Source: a virus
IMG/VR virus record: IMGVR_UViG_3300036715_000569
Coordinates: 1-61,085 of that record
Length of the DNA: 61,085 nt
Direction: 5' to 3' (one strand)
The position numbers were made by a program, and so were the translations under genes. Below the pieces are notes generated by a model. The model saw only the letters and a list, made by a program, of their open reading frames with translations. It made no database searches and had not been told where the DNA came from. Positions 43,944-49,371 of the stretch are shown one piece after another. Every line of letters starts with the position of its first letter. Position 1 is the stretch's first letter.

Positions 43944-44111
43944 ATGAGAATGAATGACACAAACGATGATGAGAATACAGGTACAGGTACAGGCGCTGAT
44001 ACACCGGTGGGAGCAGATCCATTTACTCCGGTCGATGATAGTCACGCAAATACACGTTATGTAATAATTGCTATAGCTGTATTAGTAATTATTGCTCTTA
44101 TTATATTGTAA
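43944..44111 (+). CDS. Small C-terminally anchored membrane protein
   Basis: A 55-residue protein with a strong ribosome site (AAAGGAGTTTATT). The first 33 residues are acidic and Gly/Thr rich (DENTGTGTGADTPVGADPF); the last 20 are one hydrophobic helix (YVIIAIAVLVIIALIIL). It is therefore a tail-anchored inner-membrane protein with an acidic cytoplasmic head. Another single-span mini-protein with the opposite topology lies next to the spanins at 55336. A lysis or superinfection role is possible but unproven. Confidence 0.6.
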   Translation: MRMNDTNDDENTGTGTGADTPVGADPFTPVDDSHANTRYVIIAIAVLVIIALIIL

Positions 44112-44125
44112 GATACAAAAGATAG

Positions 44126-44205
44126 GTGAGCTAACCTTGTACATGTAAGCTTGCCCGTAAGTCGCGGAGGCCCGACACCGCGTTATAAAATCAGGCGTGA
44201 ACAAT
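44126..44205 (+). ncRNA. Structured spacer before tRNA-Gly
   Basis: Hairpins GAGCT/AGCTT and CGCGG/CCGCG (about 44162-44182) in a stretch with no gene. It may be a diverged tRNA-like element; no anticodon arm could be fixed. Confidence 0.3.
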
Positions 44206-44277
44206 GCGGGTTGTTTGTGGAATACGTTTAGCCTTCCAAGCTGAAAGATGCAGGTTCGAACCCTGTAGCCCGCTCCA
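44206..44277 (+). tRNA. tRNA-Gly(TCC)
   Basis: Acceptor GCGGGTT/AGCCCGC, T73, anticodon loop CTTCCAA on TTAGC/GCTGA, T arm GCAGG/CCTGT with loop TTCGAAC, CCA encoded. Confidence 0.88.
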
Positions 44278-44292
44278 TATCGAAAGTAAACT

Positions 44293-44585
44293 ATGTTTAA
44301 TTTTTTTAAAAAAGAAAATGGGCGTTAGTAAAGAGTTTTAAAGCAACTTTAAATTATGCAGATTATTACATTCATTTATTTGAATCTGAAACAGGTAGTC
44401 GTAAAGCTGAATATATCAAAAATGGTAGTAAGCATCAATTATCTGATTTAAGAACTTTAGAATCATCCGACTTGTATCAATTAAAGGTATATCGATGGTT
44501 GCAAGGTCGAAGGGATCCAGATATCCCGATGTATAGTCAGATAGGTGAAGACGATACAGCAAATTTTTTGAAAGGTAGTATATAG
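44293..44585 (+). CDS. Small protein interrupted by a -1 shift at T7A6
   Basis: From ATG 44293 the frame gives only MFNFFKKENGR and an amber stop. Sliding back one base at the run of seven T and six A (44301-44313) opens a continuous frame of 90 codons to TAG at 44585. That gives MFNFFKKRKWALVKSFKATLNYADYY and a soluble, charged body (SDLRTLESSDLYQLKVYRWLQGRRDP). The combined 97-residue product looks like a real basic-to-acidic small protein. Polymerase slippage on the homopolymers, ribosomal frameshifting, a pseudogene or a sequencing error are all possible. No domain recognised. Confidence 0.5.
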
Positions 44586-44599
44586 TAAATAGTTTCTAT

Positions 44600-44678
44600 T
44601 CCGTAGAATTCGAGCATGGTGCACGGACTTGCCTGTTAAGCAATGACTAGTTGGGATCGTTACCCAAATACGGAGCCA
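44600..44678 (+). tRNA. tRNA-Asn(GTT)
   Basis: Acceptor TCCGTAG/ATACGGA (one mismatch), G73, anticodon loop CTGTTAA on TTGC/GCAA, T arm TTGGG/CCCAA with an aberrant loop ATCGTTA, CCA encoded. Confidence 0.75.
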
Positions 44679-44705
44679 TAATAATGTAGTAAATAGTTTT
44701 ACAAT

Positions 44706-44779
44706 AGGTCAGTAGTGTAATGGTAGCACACGACACTCCAAACGTCTTAGCGAGGGTTCGATTCCTTCCTGATCTGCCA
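44706..44779 (+). tRNA. tRNA-Trp(CCA)
   Basis: Acceptor AGGTCAG/CTGATCT, G73, D arm GTGT-AATGGTA-GCAC, anticodon loop CTCCAAA on a short stem with an A-C pair, T loop TTCGATT, CCA encoded. Confidence 0.82.
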
Positions 44780-44785
44780 AGTTTT

Positions 44786-44863
44786 GCCAGTATAGCTCCA
44801 ATCGCGTAGAGCAGCAGCCTGAAAAGTTGTGTGTTGTCAGTTCGAGTCTGACTACTGGCACCA
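44786..44863 (+). tRNA. tRNA-Phe(GAA)
   Basis: Acceptor GCCAGTA/TACTGGC, D arm GCTC/GAGC, anticodon loop CTGAAAA on GCAGC/GTTGT, T loop TTCGAGT, CCA encoded. Confidence 0.9.
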
Positions 44864-44877
44864 AAATTTAGAAGTAA

Positions 44878-44905
44878 TTGACATATATGCTAAATAGTGT
44901 ATAAT
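44878..44905 (+). promoter_or_regulatory. Sigma70-like promoter inside the tRNA locus
   Basis: TTGACA, 16 bases, TATAAT: both hexamers perfect. It would drive tRNA-Met and the genes behind it. Confidence 0.75.
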
Positions 44906-45050
44906 TACTGTATTAAGAAGTATTTGCAACAGACGCCACAGCTACCGTCGCTACAATGGCAAGACGGAACTGTTGCAGTAAAATGGTAGTAATCTACAAG
45001 GTCTTGTGCTAAAGTCGTCCGAAGAGTAATGTCGAGGGTGCAATAACAGA

Positions 45051-45127
45051 CGCGGTGTGGAGCAGTGGTCAGCTCGCAAGTCTCATAAGCTTGAGGTCGG
45101 TGGTTCGAATCCACCCATTCGCAACCA
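45051..45127 (+). tRNA. tRNA-Met(CAT), initiator-like
   Basis: 5' CGCGGTG and 3' ...CGCAACCA give a C1-A72 mismatch, the mark of bacterial initiators, and the D region TGGAGCAGTGGTCAGCTCG is initiator-like; anticodon loop CTCATAA. The anticodon stem CAAGT/GCTTG lacks the three G-C pairs expected of a strict initiator. Confidence 0.75.
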
Positions 45128-45130
45128 ATT

Positions 45131-45186
45131 TAGTAATAAGATATATTAGAAGAGGCTAACGAATGCCGATCCCTATCTTATTACTA
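45131..45186 (+). ncRNA. 13-bp stem-enclosed structured spacer
   Basis: TAGTAATAAGATA (45131-45143) and its exact complement (45174-45186) enclose 30 bases with a small GGC/GCC hairpin. Same plan as 42462-42522. Confidence 0.45.
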
Positions 45187-45189
45187 TAC

Positions 45190-45275
45190 AGCTTTGAATC
45201 TGATATACCCCGGAGGCGTGAGCCGCATTTGAACGAACGGGTTCCTATACTAACAGATTCGATCATATTTTTATG
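45190..45275 (+). ncRNA. Stem-enclosed spacer with GTGA tetraloop
   Basis: GAATCTG/CAGATTC plus a TATA/TATA extension enclose a payload with the GNRA-capped hairpin GGC-GTGA-GCC and CCCG/CGGG pairing. Directly behind it (about 45275-45345) is a tRNA-like fragment with a TTCAAAT T loop but no matching 5' acceptor strand and no CCA. Confidence 0.4.
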
Positions 45276-45421
45276 TAGTAGCGTAACCAGGAAGCGTGTC
45301 GAACTAGGTAGTTCGAATGTGGGGTTCAAATCCTCCTATCTCTAAAATATGTTTTACAGTTTGAGCATACTATTATCGTTAGACCGGTAACAACGGGAGA
45401 GGTTAGTCACTGCTTAGAAAT

Positions 45422-45498
45422 GCCCCGATGACGGAATTGGTATACGTGTTTGCCTTAGAAGCAAAATCCTGCGAGTTCGAGTCTCGCTTGGGGCACCA
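45422..45498 (+). tRNA. tRNA-Leu(TAG), short variable loop
   Basis: Acceptor GCCCCGA/TTGGGGC, anticodon loop CTTAGAA on TTTGC/GCAAA, T arm GCGAG/CTCGC with loop TTCGAGT, CCA encoded. The variable loop is only five bases, although bacterial tRNA-Leu normally has a long variable arm. Confidence 0.85.
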
Positions 45499-45595
45499 AG
45501 TTTTAAAGAATAGTTGCAGCAAACAAACTGGCGGGAAACCGCTGCCAGACTGTTTAGGTAGGTCGCAAAACAATACCTTAAAAACTATTCTGTTT
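45499..45595 (+). ncRNA. tRNA-locus RNA module M4
   Basis: AGTTTTAAAG, closing stem AGAATAGTT/AACTATTCT, CAGCAAACAAA and CTGTTTCG flanks. The payload holds a GAAA-capped hairpin (CTGGC-GG-GAAA-CC, then GCCAG), a six-base linker, then TA plus a D-arm-like hairpin GGTA/TACC, the same D stem as tRNA-Ile. There is no T-loop consensus and no acceptor stem. Confidence 0.55.
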
Positions 45596-45597
45596 CG

Positions 45598-45720
45598 ATT
45601 TTAAAGCATGATTGCAGCAAACAAACTTATTCCAACCAGCCGCAAGGCACTCTGGAGGCTAGCCCGATGGGGGCAGATGACGTGGGTTCGATTCCCGGCA
45701 AGTCACAACATGCTGTTTTA
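45598..45720 (+). ncRNA. tRNA-locus RNA module M5
   Basis: TTTTAAAG, closing stem AGCATG/CATGCT, CAGCAAACAAA and CTGTTTTA flanks. The payload has a GCAA-capped hairpin (CCAGCC-GCAA-GGC, bulge, TGG), AGGC, then TA and a D-arm-like GCCC-GATGG-GGGC, and finally a T-arm-like GGG-TTCGATT-CCC inside TGAC/GTCA. tRNA-like parts in an unusual order; no complete tRNA can be built. Confidence 0.55.
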
Positions 45721-45728
45721 GTTTCGAT

Positions 45729-45803
45729 GTGGTTAGTGTTGTAATGGTAGCAACCAATCTTGTGACGATTGTAGCGCGGGTTCGATTCCCGTCTTTCCAC
45801 CCA
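45729..45803 (+). tRNA. tRNA-His(GTG)
   Basis: Anticodon loop TTGTGAC on CAATC/GATTG, encoded G at -1 facing C73, T loop TTCGATT, CCA encoded. The acceptor stem has two U-U mismatches in the middle. Confidence 0.8.
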
Positions 45804-45808
45804 ATTTA

Positions 45809-45816
45809 TATAAATA
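45809..45816 (+). promoter_or_regulatory. Late-type octamer TATAAATA
   Basis: TATAAATA 22 bases upstream of the small gene at 45839. Confidence 0.5.
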
Positions 45817-45838
45817 CTGTTATAGTATGGAGAGTATT

Positions 45839-46012
45839 ATGCAAAACATAAATGAATTAACATATACTAAAACTGAAGCAGAAGTATGTGCATTTCTGGA
45901 TGAACAAGCTCAGCGAATGAAAAAAAATAGAGCAGAGGTACAGTCCGCACTAATTATGCTTAAAGCAGAATTAAAAGAGAAACAAGGTGCGGATAGACGA
46001 AATAACAAATAG
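45839..46012 (+). CDS. Small helical protein of unknown function
   Basis: A 57-residue charged helical protein (TKTEAEVCAFLDEQAQRMKKNRAEVQSALIMLKAELKEK). The ATG at 45839 has GGAG seven bases upstream; an in-frame ATG twelve bases earlier has none. It probably forms a helical hairpin. It overlaps the next gene by 26 bases. Confidence 0.55.
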   Translation: MQNINELTYTKTEAEVCAFLDEQAQRMKKNRAEVQSALIMLKAELKEKQGADRRNNK

Positions 46013-46286
46013 TAATATTTTGTGGGGAAAATTAAAAGGTGCTAATTTTGATACTATACAAGATTATTCAAATATAGTTACTTTGTTAAAAACTTTGACA
46101 CAATTAAACAGTCACTATAGAGTTACTATTTACATGCAAACAATTTTAGATTTTGAAAGCATATTAACTAATTTTATAAACAATGATTACGGTAATTATC
46201 CTAGTTCGCAAGATATGAATAGGTTTAATAATAAATGTAAAAAGATGCTATCAAACATACAATATCTTAAATCTAAATTGCCATGA
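45987..46286 (+). CDS. Protein of unknown function
   Basis: A 99-residue protein with a GTG start (MRIDEITNSNILW); the beginning resembles the MRIDEI-type starts common in phage structural or virion-region genes. The rest is helical with Asn/Tyr/Leu (VTLLKTLTQLNSHYRVTIYMQTILDFESIL). Overlaps its neighbours on both sides (26 and 4 bases), so it belongs to a three-gene operon between tRNA-His and tRNA-Cys. Not recognised. Confidence 0.55.
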   Translation: MRIDEITNSNILWGKLKGANFDTIQDYSNIVTLLKTLTQLNSHYRVTIYMQTILDFESILTNFINNDYGNYPSSQDMNRFNNKCKKMLSNIQYLKSKLP

Positions 46287-46489
46287 TAAAACTTTTTATT
46301 ATTGTTTTTATATTACTGTCCTCGGGTTGTTCGACCTTTGAAGTAATGAAAAAGAATGGTAAAGTTTACATTACAACAGATGTCTTACCGCCCATAACAA
46401 ACGATAAAGGATATGGTGCTGATCCTGGCACACATCATCGAATTATGATAAACGGTAAGATAGAATATAGAATTATTCACACTTTTTAA
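46283..46489 (+). CDS. Small lipoprotein
   Basis: A 68-residue protein with a lipoprotein signal peptide: basic start, hydrophobic LFIIVFILL and lipobox LSSGC with Cys at residue 18. The mature part is about 50 residues (FEVMKKNGKVYITTDVLPP). Membrane-anchored lipoproteins in phages can block superinfection or act at lysis; neither can be claimed here. It overlaps the previous gene by four bases (ATGA) and stops one base before tRNA-Cys. Confidence 0.65.
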   Translation: MIKLFIIVFILLSSGCSTFEVMKKNGKVYITTDVLPPITNDKGYGADPGTHHRIMINGKIEYRIIHTF

Positions 46490-46490
46490 T

Positions 46491-46566
46491 GGACCGTTGG
46501 CCGAGATGATCAAGGCGCTAGTCTGCAAAACTGGCTATGGTGGATTGTGACCACCACGGTTCTCCA
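46491..46566 (+). tRNA. tRNA-Cys(GCA)
   Basis: Acceptor GGACCGT/ACGGTTC, T73, anticodon loop CTGCAAA on CTAGT/ACTGG, T arm GGTGG/CCACC with an aberrant loop ATTGTGA, CCA encoded. Confidence 0.82.
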
Positions 46567-46572
46567 AACAAT

Positions 46573-46606
46573 GCCAGGTAAACACATACATCTGTATGTG
46601 CTGGCC
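46573..46606 (+). ncRNA. Bulged hairpin between tRNA-Cys and tRNA-Leu
   Basis: GCCAG, a GTAAA bulge, CACATAC-ATCT-GTATGTG, CTGGC: a 12-bp interrupted stem that may be a processing signal or terminator-like element. Confidence 0.4.
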
Positions 46607-46615
46607 CCTAACATT

Positions 46616-46692
46616 GCCCACGTAGGCCAATCGGCAGAGTCTACAGTCTCAAACACTGCAAAGTATCGGTTCGAATCCGATCGTGGGTACCA
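46616..46692 (+). tRNA. tRNA-Leu(CAA), short variable loop
   Basis: Acceptor GCCCACG/CGTGGGT, anticodon loop CTCAAAC on CAGT/ACTG, T arm ATCGG/CCGAT with loop TTCGAAT, CCA encoded. The variable loop is again only five bases. Confidence 0.82.
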
Positions 46693-46716
46693 TAAACAAA
46701 TATTTACTGATTTTAG

Positions 46717-46745
46717 TTGACAGCAGTAGCAGTATAATGTATAAT
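46717..46745 (+). promoter_or_regulatory. Sigma70-like promoter before the rpoZ region
   Basis: TTGACA, 17 bases, TATAAT, both perfect. It would drive the D-armless tRNA-like RNA and the omega-like gene. Confidence 0.75.
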
Positions 46746-46753
46746 TACACTTC

Positions 46754-46826
46754 GGGCCGCTAAATGCCACGCAAACTAAGAATTTGCAGCAGACTTACAT
46801 CAGGGTCGCGCCCTGAGCGGTCCACC
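46754..46826 (+). tRNA. D-armless tRNA-like RNA (anticodon AAG)
   Basis: Acceptor GGGCCGC/GCGGTCC, then only ten bases before a perfect anticodon arm GCAAA-CTAAGAA-TTTGC, a 12-base variable region, and T arm TCAGG/CCTGA with loop GTCGCGC. The end is ACCG rather than ACCA. There is no room for a D arm. The anticodon AAG would be leucine. Truncated or mimic tRNA rather than a normal one. Confidence 0.5.
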
Positions 46827-46844
46827 GAACACATAAAGGATAAT

Positions 46845-47045
46845 ATGGCACGTATAACATCAGAAAAAGCAGCAAATATGATCGGCAATAAGTTTGATAT
46901 GATACTAATTGCATCGATTCGTGCTAAAGAATTAAAAAAGGGTCATTTAGCTAAAGTAGTATGCGATAATGGTCCTACAGTAACAGCTATTCGTGAAATT
47001 GAAGAAGGATTCATTGGTCGCGAGTATTTAAATAAGATAAAGTAA
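46845..47045 (+). CDS. rpoZ: RNA polymerase omega subunit homologue
   Basis: A 66-residue protein with the complete core of bacterial RNA polymerase omega: MARITSEKAANMIGNKFDMILIASIRAKELKKG, then TVTAIREIEEGFI, matching the conserved MARVT, IGNRFDLVLVAARRARQ and ALREIEEG segments of RpoZ. Omega clamps the beta-prime subunit and influences sigma and ppGpp response. The last 25 residues of the E. coli protein are absent. Start at 46845 with AAAGGATAAT as ribosome site; longer reading frames run back into the tRNA-like RNA and are not used. A phage omega could replace or compete with the host subunit when transcription is remodelled; that is inference. Confidence 0.85.
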   Translation: MARITSEKAANMIGNKFDMILIASIRAKELKKGHLAKVVCDNGPTVTAIREIEEGFIGREYLNKIK

Positions 47046-47053
47046 CAAATAAT

Positions 47054-47128
47054 GCCCGATTAGCTCAGAGGAAGAGCAACACTCTTACAAAGTGAAGGTC
47101 GACGTTTCGAAATCGTCATTGGGTACCA
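47054..47128 (+). tRNA. tRNA-Val(TAC)
   Basis: Acceptor GCCCGAT/ATTGGGT, D arm GCTC/GAGC, anticodon loop CTTACAA on CACT/AGTG, T region with TTCGAAA, CCA encoded. Confidence 0.85.
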
Positions 47129-47136
47129 AGTAATAC

Positions 47137-47222
47137 GGAAGATGATTTGCACAGGGTGCAACACTGTTTTGAAAGCAGCTGGACTCGAAAGGGTTTGGGT
47201 TCGATACCTACTTCTTCCACCA
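47137..47222 (+). tRNA. tRNA-Ser(TGA)
   Basis: Acceptor GGAAGAT/TTCTTCC, anticodon loop TTTGAAA, long variable arm ACTC-GAAA-GGGT as expected for serine, T loop TTCGATA, CCA encoded. Confidence 0.85.
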
Positions 47223-47226
47223 ATAT

Positions 47227-47301
47227 GCGGGCTTAATTCAGCGGTAGAATACCTGGTTGCCAATCAGATTGTCGTGAGTTCGATCCTCACAGTCCGCTCC
47301 A
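47227..47301 (+). tRNA. tRNA-Gly(GCC)
   Basis: Acceptor GCGGGCT/AGTCCGC, T73, anticodon loop TTGCCAA, T loop TTCGATC, CCA encoded. Confidence 0.88.
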
Positions 47302-47371
47302 AGTTTTAAAGGATTCTTTCAGCAACTTAAAATTTTAAATTGGTTTTAAAAGACAAAAGGTATCCTGTTTT
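47302..47371 (+). ncRNA. tRNA-locus RNA module M6
   Basis: AGTTTTAAAG, closing stem AGGAT/ATCCT (then TCTTT against AAAGG), CAGCA and CTGTTTTA flanks. The payload is a single AT-rich hairpin TTAAAATT, loop TTAAATT, GGTTTTAA, again with a seven-base loop, but not a recognisable anticodon. Confidence 0.5.
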
Positions 47372-47373
47372 AT

Positions 47374-47449
47374 CGTCTAATGGCAGAGAGGCAAGAGCGC
47401 AATCCTCATAAGATTGAATACAGTGGTTCGAATCCACTTTAGACGACCA
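47374..47449 (+). tRNA. tRNA-Met/Ile2(CAT)
   Basis: Acceptor CGTCTAA/TTAGACG, anticodon loop CTCATAA on CAATC/GATTG, T arm AGTGG/CCACT with loop TTCGAAT, CCA encoded. Elongator Met or lysidine-type Ile cannot be separated here. Confidence 0.85.
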
Positions 47450-47456
47450 ATAATAA

Positions 47457-47529
47457 CTGCCGTCCAACGGACTTGGTGGCGAGCCTTCGAAGCTTGCTTA
47501 CGGTGATTCGACTTCATCACGGCGGACCA
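47457..47529 (+). tRNA. tRNA-Arg(TCG)
   Basis: Acceptor CTGCCGT/ACGGCGG, anticodon loop CTTCGAA on CGAGC/GCTTG, T loop TTCGACT, CCA encoded. Confidence 0.85.
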
Positions 47530-47548
47530 GATTAACAGGGAGTAACAA

Positions 47549-47803
47549 ATGAACTATGATATTAAGAGTATGGTAAGAGATGGTAAGAAAGTCACTTTCT
47601 TATTTTACAAACAAAATGAATTATGGTATAAAACAGAATGCGGCTTTGCATTTCCTGTACCGATCAACGATACGGGCGATGGCGTTTTCTTAAGTGAAGA
47701 TAAAGCGATGTTGTTCATGCGTTATATAAGAAAAGAAATTGAAGTAATTAAAGCAGCAAAAATAGAACAATCCTCTGATACAACTGAGTTTGCGCAAACT
47801 TAG
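47549..47803 (+). CDS. Small protein of unknown function
   Basis: An 84-residue protein with ribosome site CAGGGAGTAACAA. It is predicted mainly beta at first (KKVTFLFYKQNELWYKTECGFAFPVPI) and helical at the end (KAMLFMRYIRKEIEVIKAAKIEQ). Its plan resembles small accessory proteins of T4-like phages; no function is known to me. It sits alone between tRNA-Arg and tRNA-Gln. Confidence 0.6.
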   Translation: MNYDIKSMVRDGKKVTFLFYKQNELWYKTECGFAFPVPINDTGDGVFLSEDKAMLFMRYIRKEIEVIKAAKIEQSSDTTEFAQT

Positions 47804-47854
47804 TGAATAGTGGCAAATGTGTATATCGACATACACTCAGAGGGCCAGTACAGT

Positions 47855-47928
47855 TGGGATATAGTGAAATGATATCACGCGGGATTTTGAATCCTTAGTT
47901 CTTGGTTTGATCCCAAGTATCCCTGCCA
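47855..47928 (+). tRNA. tRNA-Gln(TTG)
   Basis: 5' TGGGATA and 3' TATCCCT with a weak first pair typical of Gln, G73, anticodon loop TTTTGAA on a GGGA/TCCT-type stem, T loop TTTGATC, CCA encoded. Confidence 0.83.
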
Positions 47929-47942
47929 GTAACAAAGAATAT

Positions 47943-48033
47943 GGAATGCGGGCCGTGCGGTAAAGGCGACACCCTGCTAAGGTGCAAGTTCATGAAAATG
48001 GGCTGCAGAGTTCGACTCTCTGGCATTCCGCCA
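47943..48033 (+). tRNA. tRNA-Ser(GCT)
   Basis: Acceptor GGAATGC/GCATTCC, G73, anticodon loop CTGCTAA on ACACC/GGTGC, long variable arm, T loop TTCGACT, CCA encoded. Confidence 0.88.
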
Positions 48034-48039
48034 AATAAT

Positions 48040-48115
48040 CCCTGTATAGCTCAATGTTAGTAGCAATCCCCTTTTAAGGGATAGGTTCGGTGTTCAAGTC
48101 ACCGTGCAGGGACCA
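48040..48115 (+). tRNA. tRNA-Lys(TTT)
   Basis: Acceptor CCCTGTA/TGCAGGG, D region GCTC...TAGC, anticodon loop CTTTTAA on ATCCC/GGGAT, T loop TTCAAGT, CCA encoded. The stop codon of the opposed homing endonuclease lies inside its 3' end. Confidence 0.88.
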
Positions 48116-48944
48116 GTAATTTTAATAAATCCGAAATTTTAACTCCATTTTTGTATTCGTCATATGAAATACGGAATATAGTATTTTTGGTATTAGTGGT
48201 AATATATTCGTCACGCAATATGTCGGCAGCTATATGTTTTGGTACAAGATGTTGCTTCCCATCTAATTCGACTATTAAGTTTAGTTTAGGGAAATAGAAA
48301 TCAACAAAATACCATCTGTTAGTGATGTGGTTTCTTATACTATGCTCTGGTATAAAATCTGTGATATTATGTAAACTTAGCCATTGTTCGAATGATTCTT
48401 CCATGTATGATCGTTTATCTCTACGAAAATTACTTCGCTTATTTAAAATAATTCGTTCAGTAATATTATTAGATAATAACACAGATTTACATGTAGCAGA
48501 ACAAGTTTTTATATATTTATTTTTAATTAGATTATTACAGATAACACAAAATGATATCTTGCAATATTTTTGACAACCTTTATTCCATGGTATCTGCCCG
48601 GTCTTAGCAAGTATGCGTGATTGTTGTTTTTCGGGTGACATCATTTTGTTACTGTAATATCCACTACACGACTGCGAACAGAATTTATTGTGCCTGATTT
48701 CGTAATCTAAATTAGTTTGGCAATATTGACATTGATTAGGCGAAGTATTATACTGTGTTATGTTATTTAATTTTTGTTTAATCTGATATGCACCACCTAA
48801 ATGTGCTGATTCTTGTAATTGTTTAGTGTTCTGTTGTTTGCCGTCAGTTGTATGTGATATAAGGTAGTGTGTAAATATACCTTTAGCAGACTTAATTTCT
48901 CTACAGTGTATACAAGAAACTAATGGTGATTTATATGTGGTCAT
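48099..48944 (-). CDS. Homing endonuclease with zinc fingers and Vsr-like core
   Basis: A 281-residue free-standing endonuclease opposed to the tRNAs. Cys/His fingers occur at CIHCREIKSAKGIFTHYLISH (residues 11-31), CQYCQTN...CSQSC (about 75-95) and CVICNNL...CSATC (about 135-155). The C-terminal 90 residues hold FVDFYFPKLNLIVELDGKQH, the D and E-x-D/K core of Vsr/DUF559-like nucleases. I use the ATG at 48944, which has a perfect TATAAATA five bases upstream, so the transcript would be leaderless. Its end overlaps the 3' end of tRNA-Lys, so a tRNA gene marks its insertion point. Confidence 0.75.
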   Translation of the reverse strand: MTTYKSPLVSCIHCREIKSAKGIFTHYLISHTTDGKQQNTKQLQESAHLGGAYQIKQKLNNITQYNTSPNQCQYCQTNLDYEIRHNKFCSQSCSGYYSNKMMSPEKQQSRILAKTGQIPWNKGCQKYCKISFCVICNNLIKNKYIKTCSATCKSVLLSNNITERIILNKRSNFRRDKRSYMEESFEQWLSLHNITDFIPEHSIRNHITNRWYFVDFYFPKLNLIVELDGKQHLVPKHIAADILRDEYITTNTKNTIFRISYDEYKNGVKISDLLKLLVPAR

Positions 48945-48949
48945 ATATG

Positions 48950-48957
48950 TATTTATA
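48950..48957 (-). promoter_or_regulatory. Late octamer giving a leaderless endonuclease mRNA
   Basis: TATAAATA on the minus strand, five bases (CATAT), then ATG at 48944. Confidence 0.6.
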
Positions 48958-49011
48958 CTACCATCGACGATAACACCGAATTTAAAGAGCCCTACCATAC
49001 AAAGGAAATAT

Positions 49012-49260
49012 ATGTCTTATAGAAAATTAGTAATTAACGAAAAAACATACGAATATGTTATTGGTAAATCCCATACAAGGATTAAGGGTATCGGAGTTTT
49101 TTTAAATAACGATATTGGGTCTAGATATGATATTTTGTGTGAATGTTGCGGAACTCCTTTGTCGGAACTTTATAATGATTTGACAGCGACAGAAAACAGA
49201 GTAACACCGTCGGATATAAAGACTATGATATTAAAAACTATAAGTCCTGTAACATATTAA
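49012..49260 (+). CDS. Small protein with a CxCC motif
   Basis: An 82-residue protein with ribosome site AAAGGAAATAT directly before ATG 49012. It has a compact beta-like first half (KLVINEKTYEYVIGKSHTRIKGIGVF) and CECCG near residue 43 that could bind metal. The rest is polar (SELYNDLTATENRVTPSDIK). Not recognised. Together with tRNA-Leu(TAA) behind it, it resumes the rightward locus after the homing endonuclease insertion. Confidence 0.6.
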   Translation: MSYRKLVINEKTYEYVIGKSHTRIKGIGVFLNNDIGSRYDILCECCGTPLSELYNDLTATENRVTPSDIKTMILKTISPVTY

Positions 49261-49356
49261 AATGCACTGTATGTAAAACAATGCCTAAATTGATACGGAC
49301 GGCACTGATCACGCTGAAATAATCGATTTCGCCTCTAGCAATTACAGTGTATTTTA
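49258..49356 (+). ncRNA. Stem-enclosed structured spacer
   Basis: An 11-bp stem AATGCACTGTA/TACAGTGTATT (one G-T) encloses about 70 bases with GC-rich parts (GGACGGCACTGATC, TTCGCCTC). Lies between the 49012 gene and tRNA-Leu. Unknown. Confidence 0.4.
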
Positions 49357-49371
49357 ATATGTAGTATCAAT

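Noticed and set aside
44905-45114. A minus-strand open frame starting MDSNHRPQAYE
   Set aside because: This is the well-known spurious protein produced by reading the antisense strand of tRNA genes.
45275-45350. A complete tRNA gene at the TTCAAAT T-loop sequence
   Set aside because: No 5' acceptor strand complementary to the 3' side and no CCA; only a fragment can be supported.
46764-46844. A longer N-terminus for the omega-like protein starting at 46764
   Set aside because: The extra 27 codons lie in the D-armless tRNA-like RNA; the ATG at 46845 has the ribosome site and begins exactly at the conserved MARIT of RpoZ.
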